A stretch of 64,000 nucleotides of DNA from Mesobacterium_A hydrothermale (GCF_035818635.1 NZ_JAYLLH010000019.1:18617-82616), one strand, 5' to 3'. Shown: positions 28,738 through 37,916, numbered from the stretch's first letter. The notes: a model not told the origin generated them from the sequence alone. A program made the numbers and translations.

Positions 28738-29433
28738 ATGCGGCAGCTGCTGAAATGTTGTGCGGTGATTTCGCTGGTACTGGCTGGCTCTGCTCAGGCG
28801 GACTCGGATCCGGTGGTGGTCGAACTCTTTACGTCGCAAGGGTGTTCGTCCTGTCCGCCGGCGGATCAGTTGCTGATGGAACTCGGCGACCGCGACGATG
28901 TGATTCCGCTGGCGCTGCATATCGACTATTGGGACTATATCGGCTGGAAGGACATCTTCGCCCAACCGATCTTTACCAAGCGGCAAAAGGCCTATGCCCG
29001 CTCGGCGGGACGGACGATGATCTATACTCCGCAGATGATCGTCGGTGGCGAAGAAGACATCGTCGGCAATCGCCCGATGGAACTGGCCGACCTGATCGCC
29101 AAGCACAAGGCCAACCCGTCGCCCGTGGGGCTGACGATCACGCGGCAGGGTGATGATCTGCACATTGTTGCCAACGCGAAGCAGCCGTTGGGGCCGGTGG
29201 ACATTCACCTTGTCCGGTATGATCCGCAGCAAACCGTGACGATTAATCGCGGCGAAAACAGCGGTTTGACGACGACCTACACCAATATCGTGACCGACTG
29301 GCAGCGGCTTGAGCCGTGGGACGGGCAGGGCACGCTGGACCGTGTCGCCCAGATCAGCGGCGACGCGCCGGTGGTGGTGCTGGTCCAGAAGGCGTCTTAC
29401 GGGTCCATCCTGGCCGCCGCGCGCCTGCGCTGA
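28738..29433 (+). CDS. DUF1223 thioredoxin-fold exported protein
   Basis: 231 aa; ATG at 28732 is an equally possible start. Sec signal peptide to about residue 21 (GSAQA). The mature protein begins VVVELFTSQGCSSCPPAD, the DUF1223 signature: a CxxC-like CSSC in thioredoxin position, followed by HIDYWDYIGWKD and TPQMIVGG. It is probably a periplasmic redox protein; no substrate known. Its last 37 nt overlap the end of the convergent acyltransferase gene. Confidence 0.85.
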   Translation: MRQLLKCCAVISLVLAGSAQADSDPVVVELFTSQGCSSCPPADQLLMELGDRDDVIPLALHIDYWDYIGWKDIFAQPIFTKRQKAYARSAGRTMIYTPQMIVGGEEDIVGNRPMELADLIAKHKANPSPVGLTITRQGDDLHIVANAKQPLGPVDIHLVRYDPQQTVTINRGENSGLTTTYTNIVTDWQRLEPWDGQGTLDRVAQISGDAPVVVLVQKASYGSILAAARLR

Positions 29434-30368
29434 CGCGCGGGTTTCCAACGGCGGTGAATCCAGAACCATTGTGCCGGGTCGGCGGTGATCCGTGCCTCGA
29501 GCCGGCGCGTGGCTTCCGTCATCATCTCGACGGGGTCGCCATGGGGCACAGGGGCCTCGAACACGGCTTCGAAGCTGACACCATCGGGCTGGCGAATGCC
29601 AAAGAACGGTACCAGCAACGCGCCGGTTTTCACCGCGATCTCGGCGGCAGAGGTCAGGGTCGGCGCCGGTTGGCCCATGAAGGGGATCGGGACGCCCGCG
29701 CTGTCGTAAATGTCGAACAGCAAGACACCCATGCCGCCGTCGCGGATGTGCTTGATCAGCCCCATCGTTCCGCGCCGCCCCTGTTCGAAAACCGGGCCGG
29801 ACAGCGCGTGCATGTTCTGTGCATAATGGGCGTTGAAGAACGGGTTCGACATCGGCCGGTAAAGCCCGCCGATCTGGTAACCGCGCGCCACAAGCGCCGC
29901 GCGCGGTGCTTCGAAATTGCCGTAGTGCCCGGTGACGAACAGAACCGGACGGCCTTCGGCGCGGGCTTTTTCGATCTCGGGCAGGCCCGGACCGCTGACC
30001 CTGGCACCGGCCATGCGGTCGCGCAGGCCCAGAACATCGTAGTTCTCGATCATTGTGCGCCCGGCGTTGTCGGCCACGGCATCGGCGATCCGGCGGCGGT
30101 CGACTGTCGGCATGTCGGGCCAGACATGGGTCAGGTTCGCCTCGGCCCGTGCGCGATACCCTACCAGCGGCGACAGCACCCGCGCCACCAACCGCCCCAT
30201 CAGCCATAGCCGCAGCCGCAGAGGCAGGCGCAACAGCAGCCAGATCAGCCCGCGCAGCACCGCGTCGGTCAGGCGGTCGGACAGGCTGCCGGTGACGGGG
30301 GCGGAGGATGGAGCGGACAAAGGGGCCTCGGGTCTTGGGTCGGGACCACCAGATAGGCCCTTGGCCAC
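29397..30368 (-). CDS. Lipid A biosynthesis lauroyl/myristoyl acyltransferase family protein
   Basis: 323 aa. LpxL/HtrB-type inner-membrane acyltransferase. A hydrophobic anchor at about residues 38-58; the catalytic HxxxxE box reads GHYGNFE, followed by GLYRPMSNP and the RRGTMGLIKHIRDGG region. It adds secondary acyl chains to lipid A. Other members of the fold acylate ornithine lipids or mannosides, so the exact substrate is inferred. The 3' end overlaps the DUF1223 gene. Confidence 0.88.
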   Translation of the reverse strand: MAKGLSGGPDPRPEAPLSAPSSAPVTGSLSDRLTDAVLRGLIWLLLRLPLRLRLWLMGRLVARVLSPLVGYRARAEANLTHVWPDMPTVDRRRIADAVADNAGRTMIENYDVLGLRDRMAGARVSGPGLPEIEKARAEGRPVLFVTGHYGNFEAPRAALVARGYQIGGLYRPMSNPFFNAHYAQNMHALSGPVFEQGRRGTMGLIKHIRDGGMGVLLFDIYDSAGVPIPFMGQPAPTLTSAAEIAVKTGALLVPFFGIRQPDGVSFEAVFEAPVPHGDPVEMMTEATRRLEARITADPAQWFWIHRRWKPARQRRRAAARMDP

Positions 30369-30466
30369 TGCGTGACAAGCGTCGCGTCCGTGCCTGATGG
30401 CCCAGAACCGATTGCGGTCAGTCCCGGGCAGGCCTCGGGCAGTCTTCGGCCAGACCCGCGCTTGCC

Positions 30467-31519
30467 CTAGCCGTCATCCTTGGGCCGGATCAGGGTGATT
30501 TCCCCGCTGGCGGCCATGTCCCGGATCGCCGCCACGATGTCTGACATGGCGGTTTCGGCCTGCTGGATGTCGACCTTTCCGCGATCCTCCGCCTCTGTTC
30601 GCAGGGTTTCCGCCATGCGTTTCGACATGTTGCGCAAGATGAATTCGACCGCGATCCGATCCTGTTCGGCCTCTGCGCCGGCCAGCGCAGTGACGATCAC
30701 CCCCTGATCGACGTCGCGGATGATCTTGGGCACATCCAGCGGCTCCAGCCGGTCGGGGATATTGGCAAATGTAAAGATGGCCCGGCGCACGGCATCCGCA
30801 AAGGCCTGATCGGTTTGTTCCAGACCTGTCAGCACGTCTTCGCGAGTCAACGAATTGGAATAGTTCAGGATTTCGCCGACCCGATCTACCGGTGTCGTGG
30901 TAAAGGCGCGCGGCGGGTCCTCCTCCAACTGGGTTACAAGGCTGGAGCCGATGCGGTTGACCGCCTCCGGTGTCACATTGGCTGTCATCGAAACGGCATA
31001 GGCAATTCGGCGGGCCCGGTCGCCAGGCAGGCGGGCCAACAGGTCGGCGGCCTTGGATACGTCAAGCTTGGACATCAAGACCGCCGCCACCTCAATGCTT
31101 TCGGCCATGGCAAAGCGCTGCAACCGGTCAAGGTCCAGCGCCGCGATCTGCCCCCATGGGTCCCCATGGCGCGCCGCCCCGGTTTCCTTGCGCAGCCGCC
31201 GCGCCATCTGCGGATCCAGCTTGCCTTCCAGCGCGTTCAGCGCCCCAGCGATGCCACCGGGAAAACGCAGCCCGATGGAATCAAGCTCATCGGCAAATTC
31301 CTCCATCACGGCGCGCAAGGTTTCCCTGTCGACATAGCGCATGGCACCCAACTGCTGGGTCAGTTCGACCTGCAGCGCCTCCGGCAGCACGGCCAGCGGC
31401 ACGTCGGCGCCTTCCTGCAACAGGAACTGCACCACGATGGCTGCTTTGGCCTTGCGCGACAGCCCCGCAACCCCGGTCCCGGCCCGCGGCGCAGCCGCGG
31501 GGGCAGAAAGCAAACCCAT
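30467..31519 (-). CDS. fliG: Divergent FliG-like flagellar motor switch protein
   Basis: 350 aa. FliG_N (residues 20-110), FliG_M and FliG_C are all recognisable. The C-terminal torque domain is well kept: DVPKIIRDVDQGVIVTALAG, then FILRNMSKRMAETLRTEAEDRG. The middle-domain EHPQ motif that contacts FliM reads ESIE (in AMAESIEVAAVLMSKLDVS). No other flagellar gene is in the window. It may be a second, diverged FliG or the main one of this lineage. Confidence 0.8.
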   Translation of the reverse strand: MGLLSAPAAAPRAGTGVAGLSRKAKAAIVVQFLLQEGADVPLAVLPEALQVELTQQLGAMRYVDRETLRAVMEEFADELDSIGLRFPGGIAGALNALEGKLDPQMARRLRKETGAARHGDPWGQIAALDLDRLQRFAMAESIEVAAVLMSKLDVSKAADLLARLPGDRARRIAYAVSMTANVTPEAVNRIGSSLVTQLEEDPPRAFTTTPVDRVGEILNYSNSLTREDVLTGLEQTDQAFADAVRRAIFTFANIPDRLEPLDVPKIIRDVDQGVIVTALAGAEAEQDRIAVEFILRNMSKRMAETLRTEAEDRGKVDIQQAETAMSDIVAAIRDMAASGEITLIRPKDDG

Positions 31520-31590
31520 ATTCGTTCGTCCCCGAATCCTCTGCCCACCGGGATAGCGCGCGGGGGGTTAACGAATGGTCGACTAAAATG

Positions 31591-31616
31591 AAAAAGGGCG
31601 GCCCCGGGGCCGCCGC
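31591..31616 (-). terminator. Terminator of small Cys-rich protein gene
   Basis: GCGGCGGCCCCGGGGCCGCC followed by CTTTTT on the minus strand. It lies about 26 nt after the stop of the 50-residue secreted protein and before the fliG-like gene. Confidence 0.8.
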
Positions 31617-31641
31617 TTCAGATGTTCGAGTATGATGCGGC

Positions 31642-31794
31642 TCAGCCGGTCACGGTCTTGCAGGTGCCGGATTCAGCGTCATAGATTATGCCGTCGGCGC
31701 AGCTCATCACGTGGCGCTCGCCGGAGCACTGGGCGAAACCGGCAACCGGTGCCACCGCCAGCGCGGCAATGGCCAGAAGCGTCTTGATCTTCAT
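31642..31794 (-). CDS. Small secreted cysteine-rich protein
   Basis: 50 aa. Sec signal peptide to about residue 21 (GFAQ), leaving a mature peptide of about 29 residues with three cysteines: CSGERHVMSCADG and SGTCKTVTG. ATG has GGGAGG before it. Similar short proteins recur in Roseobacter genomes and are sometimes misnamed adenylosuccinate lyase. Function unknown; a disulfide knot is likely. Confidence 0.7.
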   Translation of the reverse strand: MKIKTLLAIAALAVAPVAGFAQCSGERHVMSCADGIIYDAESGTCKTVTG

Positions 31795-31908
31795 GCGGGA
31801 ACCTCCCTTGTTGTCGATGCAAGCAAAGGTAGCACGGAACCCGTCCACGTCAAAACACTGATGCACGGGCATGTCACGGGCAGGTGCCCGCTGCCGGTTT
31901 TGCGGGCA

Positions 31909-32745
31909 TCAATCGAGGAAGGCCTTTTCCACCACATAGTGTTTCGGATCGGAATTGGCCCCTTCCTCCAGCCCGTAATCTTCCAGCATGTCCTTGATTT
32001 CAAGGTTGAACGCCAGGTTGCCACAGACCATCGCCCGGTCGGTTTCCGGTGTCAGCTCGGGCACACCCAGATCGGCAAACACATCGCCAGACCGCATCAG
32101 GTCGGTGATCCGACCCATCTTCGGGCTCTCTTCACGCGTGGTTGTCGGGTAATAGCGCAGCTTCTCGTGAAAGCCCTCTCCGATCAGTTCCGCCAGCATC
32201 TCGTCATTGCGGATCTCGTCGATCAGCTCCTTGCCGTATTGCAGTTCGCCCACTTCGCGGCAGGTGTGGGTGATGATGACCTCGTCGTAATCCTCGTAGG
32301 TCTGCGGGTCGCGCAGCAGCGACGCAAAGGGCGCAAAACCGGTGCCGGTGGCAAAAAACCAGATTCGTTTGCCCGGCAGCAACGCATCATGCACCAGCGT
32401 GCCGACCGGTTTCGGGCGCAGCACGATCTGGTCGCCCGGTTCGATATGCTGCAGCCGACTGGTCAGCGGCCCGTCCTGAACCTTGATCGAATAGAACTCC
32501 AATTCCTCGTCCCAACTGGGCGAAGCGATGGAATAGGCGCGCAGCAATGGTTTGACCTTGCCGGTCTTTTCGTCCTCGACCATCAACCCGATCATCACGA
32601 ATTCGCCCGACCGGAACCGCAGCGTGGCCGGCCGTGTCACCCGGAAGGAAAACAGCCGGTCGGTCCAGTGCTTCACCTGCGTGACGGTTTGGGCGTCGGG
32701 GATCACAAGGGTCTTGGGCTTGGCAGAGGCAGCGCTATCGGTCAC
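31909..32745 (-). CDS. fpr: Ferredoxin-NADP+ reductase
   Basis: 278 aa. Bacterial-type FPR: FAD site RAYSIAS (after LLRAYSI), NADPH site FATGTGFAPFASLLRDP, and a C-terminal VEKAFLD. The extension beyond FAD-stacking residues, as in Rhodobacter FPR, is present. It exchanges electrons between NADPH and ferredoxin or flavodoxin and takes part in oxidative-stress defence. Divergent from the Lrp-type regulator. Confidence 0.94.
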   Translation of the reverse strand: MTDSAASAKPKTLVIPDAQTVTQVKHWTDRLFSFRVTRPATLRFRSGEFVMIGLMVEDEKTGKVKPLLRAYSIASPSWDEELEFYSIKVQDGPLTSRLQHIEPGDQIVLRPKPVGTLVHDALLPGKRIWFFATGTGFAPFASLLRDPQTYEDYDEVIITHTCREVGELQYGKELIDEIRNDEMLAELIGEGFHEKLRYYPTTTREESPKMGRITDLMRSGDVFADLGVPELTPETDRAMVCGNLAFNLEIKDMLEDYGLEEGANSDPKHYVVEKAFLD

Positions 32746-32953
32746 GGGCGTCTTCTTTCGATCAGTTAGGCCTGTCGCCGGGTTTAGAGCGACATATGAT
32801 ATTCAGCTTTGATTTAAGTCAGGTGGCGCGCGGCATCCAGCCCCGCGACGCAGCATGAGCCGTTTGCGACGTTTTCCCGCCACAGCATCGGTGCTTGCAA
32901 GGAATCGGGAAATTGTCCCATACCGCCGGAAGAAACTGCTCCGGACCGGCCCC

Positions 32954-33412
32954 ATGCCCAAGCTTGACGCGCTCGATCTGCGTATCCTTGACCTTTTGCA
33001 ACACGACGCCAGCCGTTCGCTGGAAGAGATCGCCCGCGCTGCGGGCAGTTCCAAGACCCCGGTCTGGAACCGCATCCGCAAGCTGCGCGAAGCGGGCGTG
33101 ATCAAGGCCGAGGTCGCGCTGCTCGACGCGGAATCGTTGGGGCTCGAGGCGTGCTTCTTCGTCCTGATCCGCACCAGCGACCACGACGCCGACTGGCAGG
33201 CGCGGTTTCTTGAAACCGTGCAAGCCCGCCCCGAGGTGCTCGAGGCGCACCGGCTCGCGGGTGATATCGACTACCTGTTGAAAGTCCGGGTGAAAAACGC
33301 CCGCGCCTACGACACGTTCTACCAGGCGCTGATCTCGCAGGTGAACATCCACAACGTGACCGCGCTGCTCTCGATGCAGGAAATCAAGGCCGAAACCGCC
33401 CTGCCTCTGTGA
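32954..33412 (+). CDS. Lrp/AsnC-family transcriptional regulator
   Basis: 152 aa. HTH at residues 5-60 (LDALDLRILDLLQHDASRSL ... KTPVWNRIRKLREAG), then the ligand-binding RAM domain (LEAHRLAGDIDYLLKVRV). The start at the internal ATG aligns with family N-termini. Members sense amino acids. It stands between fpr and a P450, and could control one of them or itself. Confidence 0.9.
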   Translation: MPKLDALDLRILDLLQHDASRSLEEIARAAGSSKTPVWNRIRKLREAGVIKAEVALLDAESLGLEACFFVLIRTSDHDADWQARFLETVQARPEVLEAHRLAGDIDYLLKVRVKNARAYDTFYQALISQVNIHNVTALLSMQEIKAETALPL

Positions 33413-33430
33413 ACAGCACGGGCTTGTCTC

Positions 33431-33478
33431 GTCTTTGGTTTTTCAAATACCTCGGGGGTTTGGGGGCAGAGCCCCCAA
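33431..33478 (-). repeat. Dispersed intergenic repeat, copy 4
   Basis: On the minus strand: TTGGGGGC-TCT-GCCCCCAA hairpin (8 bp), ACCCCCGAGGTATTTGAAAA and ACCAAAGAC. It lies in the convergent gap between the Lrp and P450 genes. Confidence 0.8.
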
Positions 33479-33538
33479 GCGCGGTGCAGCCGCGCTCCCC
33501 CTCCGACCCGCGGCACAGGCGCTGACCCCCGGTCCGCT

Positions 33539-34711
33539 TCAGACCGCTACCATCAACCGCTCCAACCCGTGGAAATGATAGCTGTCGGCATAGGTCCCCG
33601 GCATCACTCGCCGCAATCCGGGGCAGCGCTCGAACAGCACCGGCAGCGCCACCTGCAACTCCAGCCGCGCCAGCGGCGCGCCGACGCAGAAATGCAGCCC
33701 GCCGCCGAAACTCGTGTGCGTGGTCAGCGGGCGCTCCGGGTCGAACCTCTCGGCATCTTCCCAGACCCGGCCATCGCGGTTCGCCGAGGCCAGCATCAGG
33801 CCGACCTGGTCGCCGCGTCGGAACCGGTGACCGAAGACCTCGACCTCGTCATAGGCGTAGCGGGTGAACATGTGCAGCGGCGGGTCGAAGCGCATGATTT
33901 CCTCGGTCACGGCTTCGGCGTTGTCCGGCGTCACCTTCAGCCCCATCGGCAGAAGGGTGTTCAGCCCGTTTCCGATCGTGTGGACGGTCGCCTCGTGGCC
34001 GGCGTTCAGCACCAGGATGCAGGTGGTGATCAGCTCCTCGGTCGACAGCTTTTCCCCGCCTTCCTCGGCGGCGATCAGGTGGGTGATCAGGTCATCGCGC
34101 GGGGCGCTGCGGCGCGCGTCGATATAGCTGCGGAGGTAGGCAGAAAACTCCGTCGCCGCGCGCGATGCCGCGTCTTCGACCGCGCGATCCCTGCGGGCCT
34201 GGTACATCGCCACCATGGCGTTGGACCACGCCAGAAGCTGGTCCGACATCTCCTCGGGCACGCCGAGCAGACGGGCGATCACGATGACCGGCAGCTTCTG
34301 CGCAAAGGCGGGCAGCAGTTCGAATTCACACGTCGGGAAATCGTCGATCAACCTGTGGCACAGCGCCTCGATATCGGCACGCATGCTGCCCAGCTTGCGG
34401 CTGGTGAAGGCGCGCAGCACAAGCCCGCGCAACCGGGTGTGGCGCGGTGGTTCCAGTTCCAGCATGGAATGCGCCTCGACCGCGTAGAACGGGGCCAGGT
34501 GCGCAGGGATCTCGGGCGCCATCTCGGCCGGGACCTCGCGGCCGAACCGCCGGTCCCGCAGCAAGGCGTGCACCGCCGCGTGGCTGACCGCGCAGGGCAT
34601 GCCATAGTCCTGCCAGAACACAAGATCGCCCGCATCGCGCATCCGCGCATAGGTCGGGTAGGGGGATTGCACGAAGACAGGATCAGTCGGGGATTGGTCA
34701 AATCGGATCAT
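33539..34711 (-). CDS. Cytochrome P450
   Basis: 390 aa, soluble bacterial class. Heme-binding loop FGGGLHFCVGAPLARLE with Cys342 as thiolate ligand; I-helix LNAGHEATVH (oxygen activation); ExxR within TEEIMRF. The start at the ATG giving MIRFDQSPTDPVF fits the family. Substrate not predictable; general look is CYP107/CYP152-unrelated, closer to soluble CYP families using a [2Fe-2S] ferredoxin. It is divergent from dctB. Confidence 0.92.
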   Translation of the reverse strand: MIRFDQSPTDPVFVQSPYPTYARMRDAGDLVFWQDYGMPCAVSHAAVHALLRDRRFGREVPAEMAPEIPAHLAPFYAVEAHSMLELEPPRHTRLRGLVLRAFTSRKLGSMRADIEALCHRLIDDFPTCEFELLPAFAQKLPVIVIARLLGVPEEMSDQLLAWSNAMVAMYQARRDRAVEDAASRAATEFSAYLRSYIDARRSAPRDDLITHLIAAEEGGEKLSTEELITTCILVLNAGHEATVHTIGNGLNTLLPMGLKVTPDNAEAVTEEIMRFDPPLHMFTRYAYDEVEVFGHRFRRGDQVGLMLASANRDGRVWEDAERFDPERPLTTHTSFGGGLHFCVGAPLARLELQVALPVLFERCPGLRRVMPGTYADSYHFHGLERLMVAV

Positions 34712-34772
34712 GCGCGCCACCCTGTCGCTTCGCTCTGGCCTTGGCAAGCGGCGGCCTGCTAAACCAGACACC

Positions 34773-36524
34773 ATGACGTCACAAAGTTTCAGCCGCTCCG
34801 TCATCGTCGCCGCGTTCCTTGCGGCCACCGCGGTCTTGACCGCTGGGGTCTGGATCTATGGCTATCGTCAGGCGTTGGATCAGGTGGTGGCGCGCGGTGA
34901 ATCCGACCTTGCGCTGGCCTCGGACCGGCTGGTCACGCGGCTGGCGCGATATCGCGAAACCGCCGTCTTGCAGGCACCACATCCGGCCTTGCAGGCGCTG
35001 CACCAGGGCGGGGCACGGGCGCCGGCGGATGCGCTGTTGTTGGCGGCCGTTGACAAGATCTCTGCCCTCAGCGCCTATTACGCCGATCATGATGGCCAGG
35101 TTCTGGCGAGTTCTGACACCGGCCCGCAGCCTGATCCGCAGAACGCCCCGTGGTTCCAGCGCGCGTTACAGGGCGCGCTGGGGGCCGGGTTCGGCACCGA
35201 GCCGGTGGAACTGGGGGGCACCCGCGCCTTTGCTTTCGCCGCGCCGACGTTCGGGGCCGATGGTCGGGTGCAGGGCGCGTTGGTGATCGTGGCCGATGTG
35301 GACAAGCTGGAGCGGGAATGGCGCGGCTCGCGTCCGGCGGTGCTGTTCACTGACGGAGCCGGAAAGGTGTTCATTTCAAATCGCTCGGAACTGATCGGGT
35401 GGCGTCGGGTTGACGGTGGCATGGCCACCCCCGACGGGCGGGTTGTCGGCATCACCGTGCAGCGCATCGGCGGACACGAGGTCTGGCGCCAGTCGCTGTC
35501 CGCCTATGTTCCGCATCTTGCGGTGCATCTGACCCAGCCGCTGCCGGTGGTGGGCATGACCGGCGCGGCATTGGTCGATACCGCGCCGGCGCTTCGGCTG
35601 GCTGGGTTGCAGGCAGCGGCGGTGGCCGCGCTTTGTCTGACCTTCGGTGCGCTCTTGTTTCTTGCGATGGAGCGGCGCCGGGCGCTTGCCATGGCCAACC
35701 TTGTGCTTGAAGACCGCGTTGCCGTTCGGACCCAGGCGCTGGAAGATGCCAACGCCGCGCTGCGCCGGGAAGTGGCCGAACGGCTGGAGGCCGAGGCCGC
35801 CCTGCGCAGGGCGCAGGCCGATCTGGTGCAGGCGGGCAAGCTTTCGGCGCTTGGGCAGATGTCCGCGGGGATCAGTCACGAGCTGAATCAGCCCCTGATG
35901 GCGATCCGATCCTTCGCCGAAAACGGCGTTGCGTTTCTGGAACGGGACAAGCCCGACCGTGCCCGGGACAACCTCGCCCGGATTTCCGACATGGCCCGCC
36001 GCATGGGCCGTATCATCAAGAACCTGCGCGCCTTTGCCCGCCAGGAAAGCGCCGAGGTGTCGCGGGTCGATCTTGTCGCGATCCTCGACAGCGCGTTGGA
36101 ACTGACGGAAGCGCGCCTTCAGCAAGCCGAGGTAACGGTTCATTATGATCGGCCAGCAGGTCCCTTCTGGGTGCGCGGCGGCGAGGTGCGCCTGGGACAG
36201 GTTTTTGTCAACCTGATCTCGAACGCCGCCGATGCGATGTCGGGCAGCGACACCAAACGGCTGGAAATCGCGGTGCTTTCCGATCGGGGCTTGAAGGTGT
36301 CGGTGCGCGACACCGGGCCGGGGATCGAAGCACCGGAAAAGATTTTCGAGCCGTTCTACACTACCAAGGCGGTGGGCAGTGGCGATGGTATGGGGTTGGG
36401 ATTGTCGATCAGCTATGGCCTTGTGCAAAGTTTCGGTGGCACCATCCGGGGCGACAACGCCCCCGGTGGCGGGGCTATTTTCACGGTCGAACTGGAACCC
36501 TGGCTGGACGAAGCCGCGGCATGA
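34773..36524 (+). CDS. dctB: DctB-family sensor histidine kinase
   Basis: 583 aa. Membrane span at residues 8-30, periplasmic tandem PAS (dCache) sensor to about 285, second span at about 290-312, a coiled coil (RVAVRTQALEDANAALRREV), HisKA with GISHELNQPL (His369) and a HATPase domain (VFVNLISNAADAMS, DTGPGI, GLGLSISYG). DctB senses C4-dicarboxylates. Followed after 58 nt by dctD. Confidence 0.88.
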   Translation: MTSQSFSRSVIVAAFLAATAVLTAGVWIYGYRQALDQVVARGESDLALASDRLVTRLARYRETAVLQAPHPALQALHQGGARAPADALLLAAVDKISALSAYYADHDGQVLASSDTGPQPDPQNAPWFQRALQGALGAGFGTEPVELGGTRAFAFAAPTFGADGRVQGALVIVADVDKLEREWRGSRPAVLFTDGAGKVFISNRSELIGWRRVDGGMATPDGRVVGITVQRIGGHEVWRQSLSAYVPHLAVHLTQPLPVVGMTGAALVDTAPALRLAGLQAAAVAALCLTFGALLFLAMERRRALAMANLVLEDRVAVRTQALEDANAALRREVAERLEAEAALRRAQADLVQAGKLSALGQMSAGISHELNQPLMAIRSFAENGVAFLERDKPDRARDNLARISDMARRMGRIIKNLRAFARQESAEVSRVDLVAILDSALELTEARLQQAEVTVHYDRPAGPFWVRGGEVRLGQVFVNLISNAADAMSGSDTKRLEIAVLSDRGLKVSVRDTGPGIEAPEKIFEPFYTTKAVGSGDGMGLGLSISYGLVQSFGGTIRGDNAPGGGAIFTVELEPWLDEAAA

Positions 36525-36582
36525 GGCAGGGTCTGGTCCCAGGGGCCGCGTTCCGTTCCAGGGACTGAATAGGGAGGGGCGG

Positions 36583-37809
36583 ATGATCCGCAAGGTTCTG
36601 TTGGTGGATGACGATCCTGCTGTGCGCGAGGCGTTGGGCCAGACGCTTGAGCTGGCCGAGTTCGAGGCGGTAACCGCCGGGTCGTTTGTCGAAGCCAAGG
36701 ACCGCATTGCGCCAGGGTTTGACGGGGTCATCGTGTCCGATATCCGGATGCCGGGGCGCGACGGGTTTCATTTGCTGGACTATGCCCGCGAACAGGATGC
36801 GGACCTGCCGGTCATCCTGCTGACCGGCGAAGGCGACATTCCGATGGCGGTGCGCGCAATGGCTGCGGGGGCCTTTGACTTCCTTGAAAAACCCTGCGCG
36901 CCGGGCGACTTGACGGCGGTGATCGAACGGGCGCTGCGCACGCGGTCGCTGGTGCTGGAAAACCGCCGGCTGAAGGACCAACTGGAAACCGGCGACCCGG
37001 CAGCAAGGCTGATCTTCGGCGTGTCCCGCCTGGCCGAGGGGTTGCGATCCCGGGTACGGGTTGCCGCGCAGGCGGGAACCGATACGCTGGTCTCGGGCGC
37101 GCCGGGCACCGGCATCCCCAAAGTGGCCGAGGTCATTCACATGTGTTCTGCCCGCGCCAAGCGCCCGCTGGAAAAGCGCGCCGCCGAAGGGCTGACACGC
37201 GCCGCCGTGGCCGAGGTGATGGAGGCCGCGCAGGGTGGCACTGTCTTTCTGGATGAAGTCGGACGGTTGTCGACTGACGCCCAGATGGCACTGATCGATG
37301 CGCTTGATGCGGGCCAGGCCCGTTTGATCGGGGGCAGTACGCAGGAACTGTCCCGCGCGGTGGAAGAGGGAAGATTGCTGGCGGACCTGTATTATCGGCT
37401 GGAGGTGATGCAGGTGCGTATCCCGTCGATTTCCGAACGCCCCGAAGACATCCCCGTGATGTTCCGCCAGTACGTTGCGCAGGCTGCCGAACAGGCTGGT
37501 CTTGCCGCGCCCGAAGTGACGCCCGACGTGATTGCAAGGCTGATGGCGCAGGATTGGCCGGGCAATGCCCGCGCGTTGATGAGCGCGGCGATGCGGTTCG
37601 TCCTTGGCCTTGGCGACAGTGAAATGCGCGAAGAGGGGCTTGGCCTGGCTGAGCGCATGGCGCAGGTCGAACGCTCGCTTCTGATCGAGGCGTTGCGCAA
37701 GACCGGCGGCCAGGCCAGTGCGGCGGCACAGGCGCTGAAGCTGCCGCGCAAGACCTTTTATGACAAGCTGGGGAAATACGGGCTGAAGCCCGAAAGCTTC
37801 CGACAGTGA
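36583..37809 (+). CDS. dctD: DctD-like NtrC-family response regulator lacking GAFTGA
   Basis: 408 aa. Receiver domain complete (VDDDP, Asp53 in SDIRMPG, FLEKPC). The AAA+ part is degenerate. Walker A reads GAPGTGIPK instead of GETGTGKE, and the GAFTGA loop that contacts sigma-54 is missing. Walker B (GGTVFLDEVGRL) and DLYYRLEVMQVRIPS remain. The C-terminal Fis-type HTH (ALKLPRKTFYDKLGKYGL) is intact. It probably binds DNA and responds to DctB, but is unlikely to drive sigma-54 ATP hydrolysis in the standard way. Confidence 0.85.
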   Translation: MIRKVLLVDDDPAVREALGQTLELAEFEAVTAGSFVEAKDRIAPGFDGVIVSDIRMPGRDGFHLLDYAREQDADLPVILLTGEGDIPMAVRAMAAGAFDFLEKPCAPGDLTAVIERALRTRSLVLENRRLKDQLETGDPAARLIFGVSRLAEGLRSRVRVAAQAGTDTLVSGAPGTGIPKVAEVIHMCSARAKRPLEKRAAEGLTRAAVAEVMEAAQGGTVFLDEVGRLSTDAQMALIDALDAGQARLIGGSTQELSRAVEEGRLLADLYYRLEVMQVRIPSISERPEDIPVMFRQYVAQAAEQAGLAAPEVTPDVIARLMAQDWPGNARALMSAAMRFVLGLGDSEMREEGLGLAERMAQVERSLLIEALRKTGGQASAAAQALKLPRKTFYDKLGKYGLKPESFRQ

Positions 37810-37888
37810 AACGCCTGTTTTTCGGGCGCGTCATGCGGGTGTTACGCAGCGCCGCTACCCACGGGGCATCCACGCCATATCGCGGGGC

Positions 37889-37916
37889 TTGTCAGTCTTT
37901 CTTACCGATATATAGT
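37889..37916 (+). promoter_or_regulatory. Candidate sigma-70 promoter of HNH gene
   Basis: TTGTCA, 16-bp spacer, TATAGT, about 75 nt before the HNH ATG, in the AT-rich part of the spacer after dctD. A weaker reading uses TATATA with too short a spacing. Confidence 0.4.

Noticed and set aside
31560..31590. Possible CtrA site (TTAAC and a distant TAA half) upstream of the fliG-like gene
   Set aside because: Only one half fits TTAACC; spacing to the second half is wrong.
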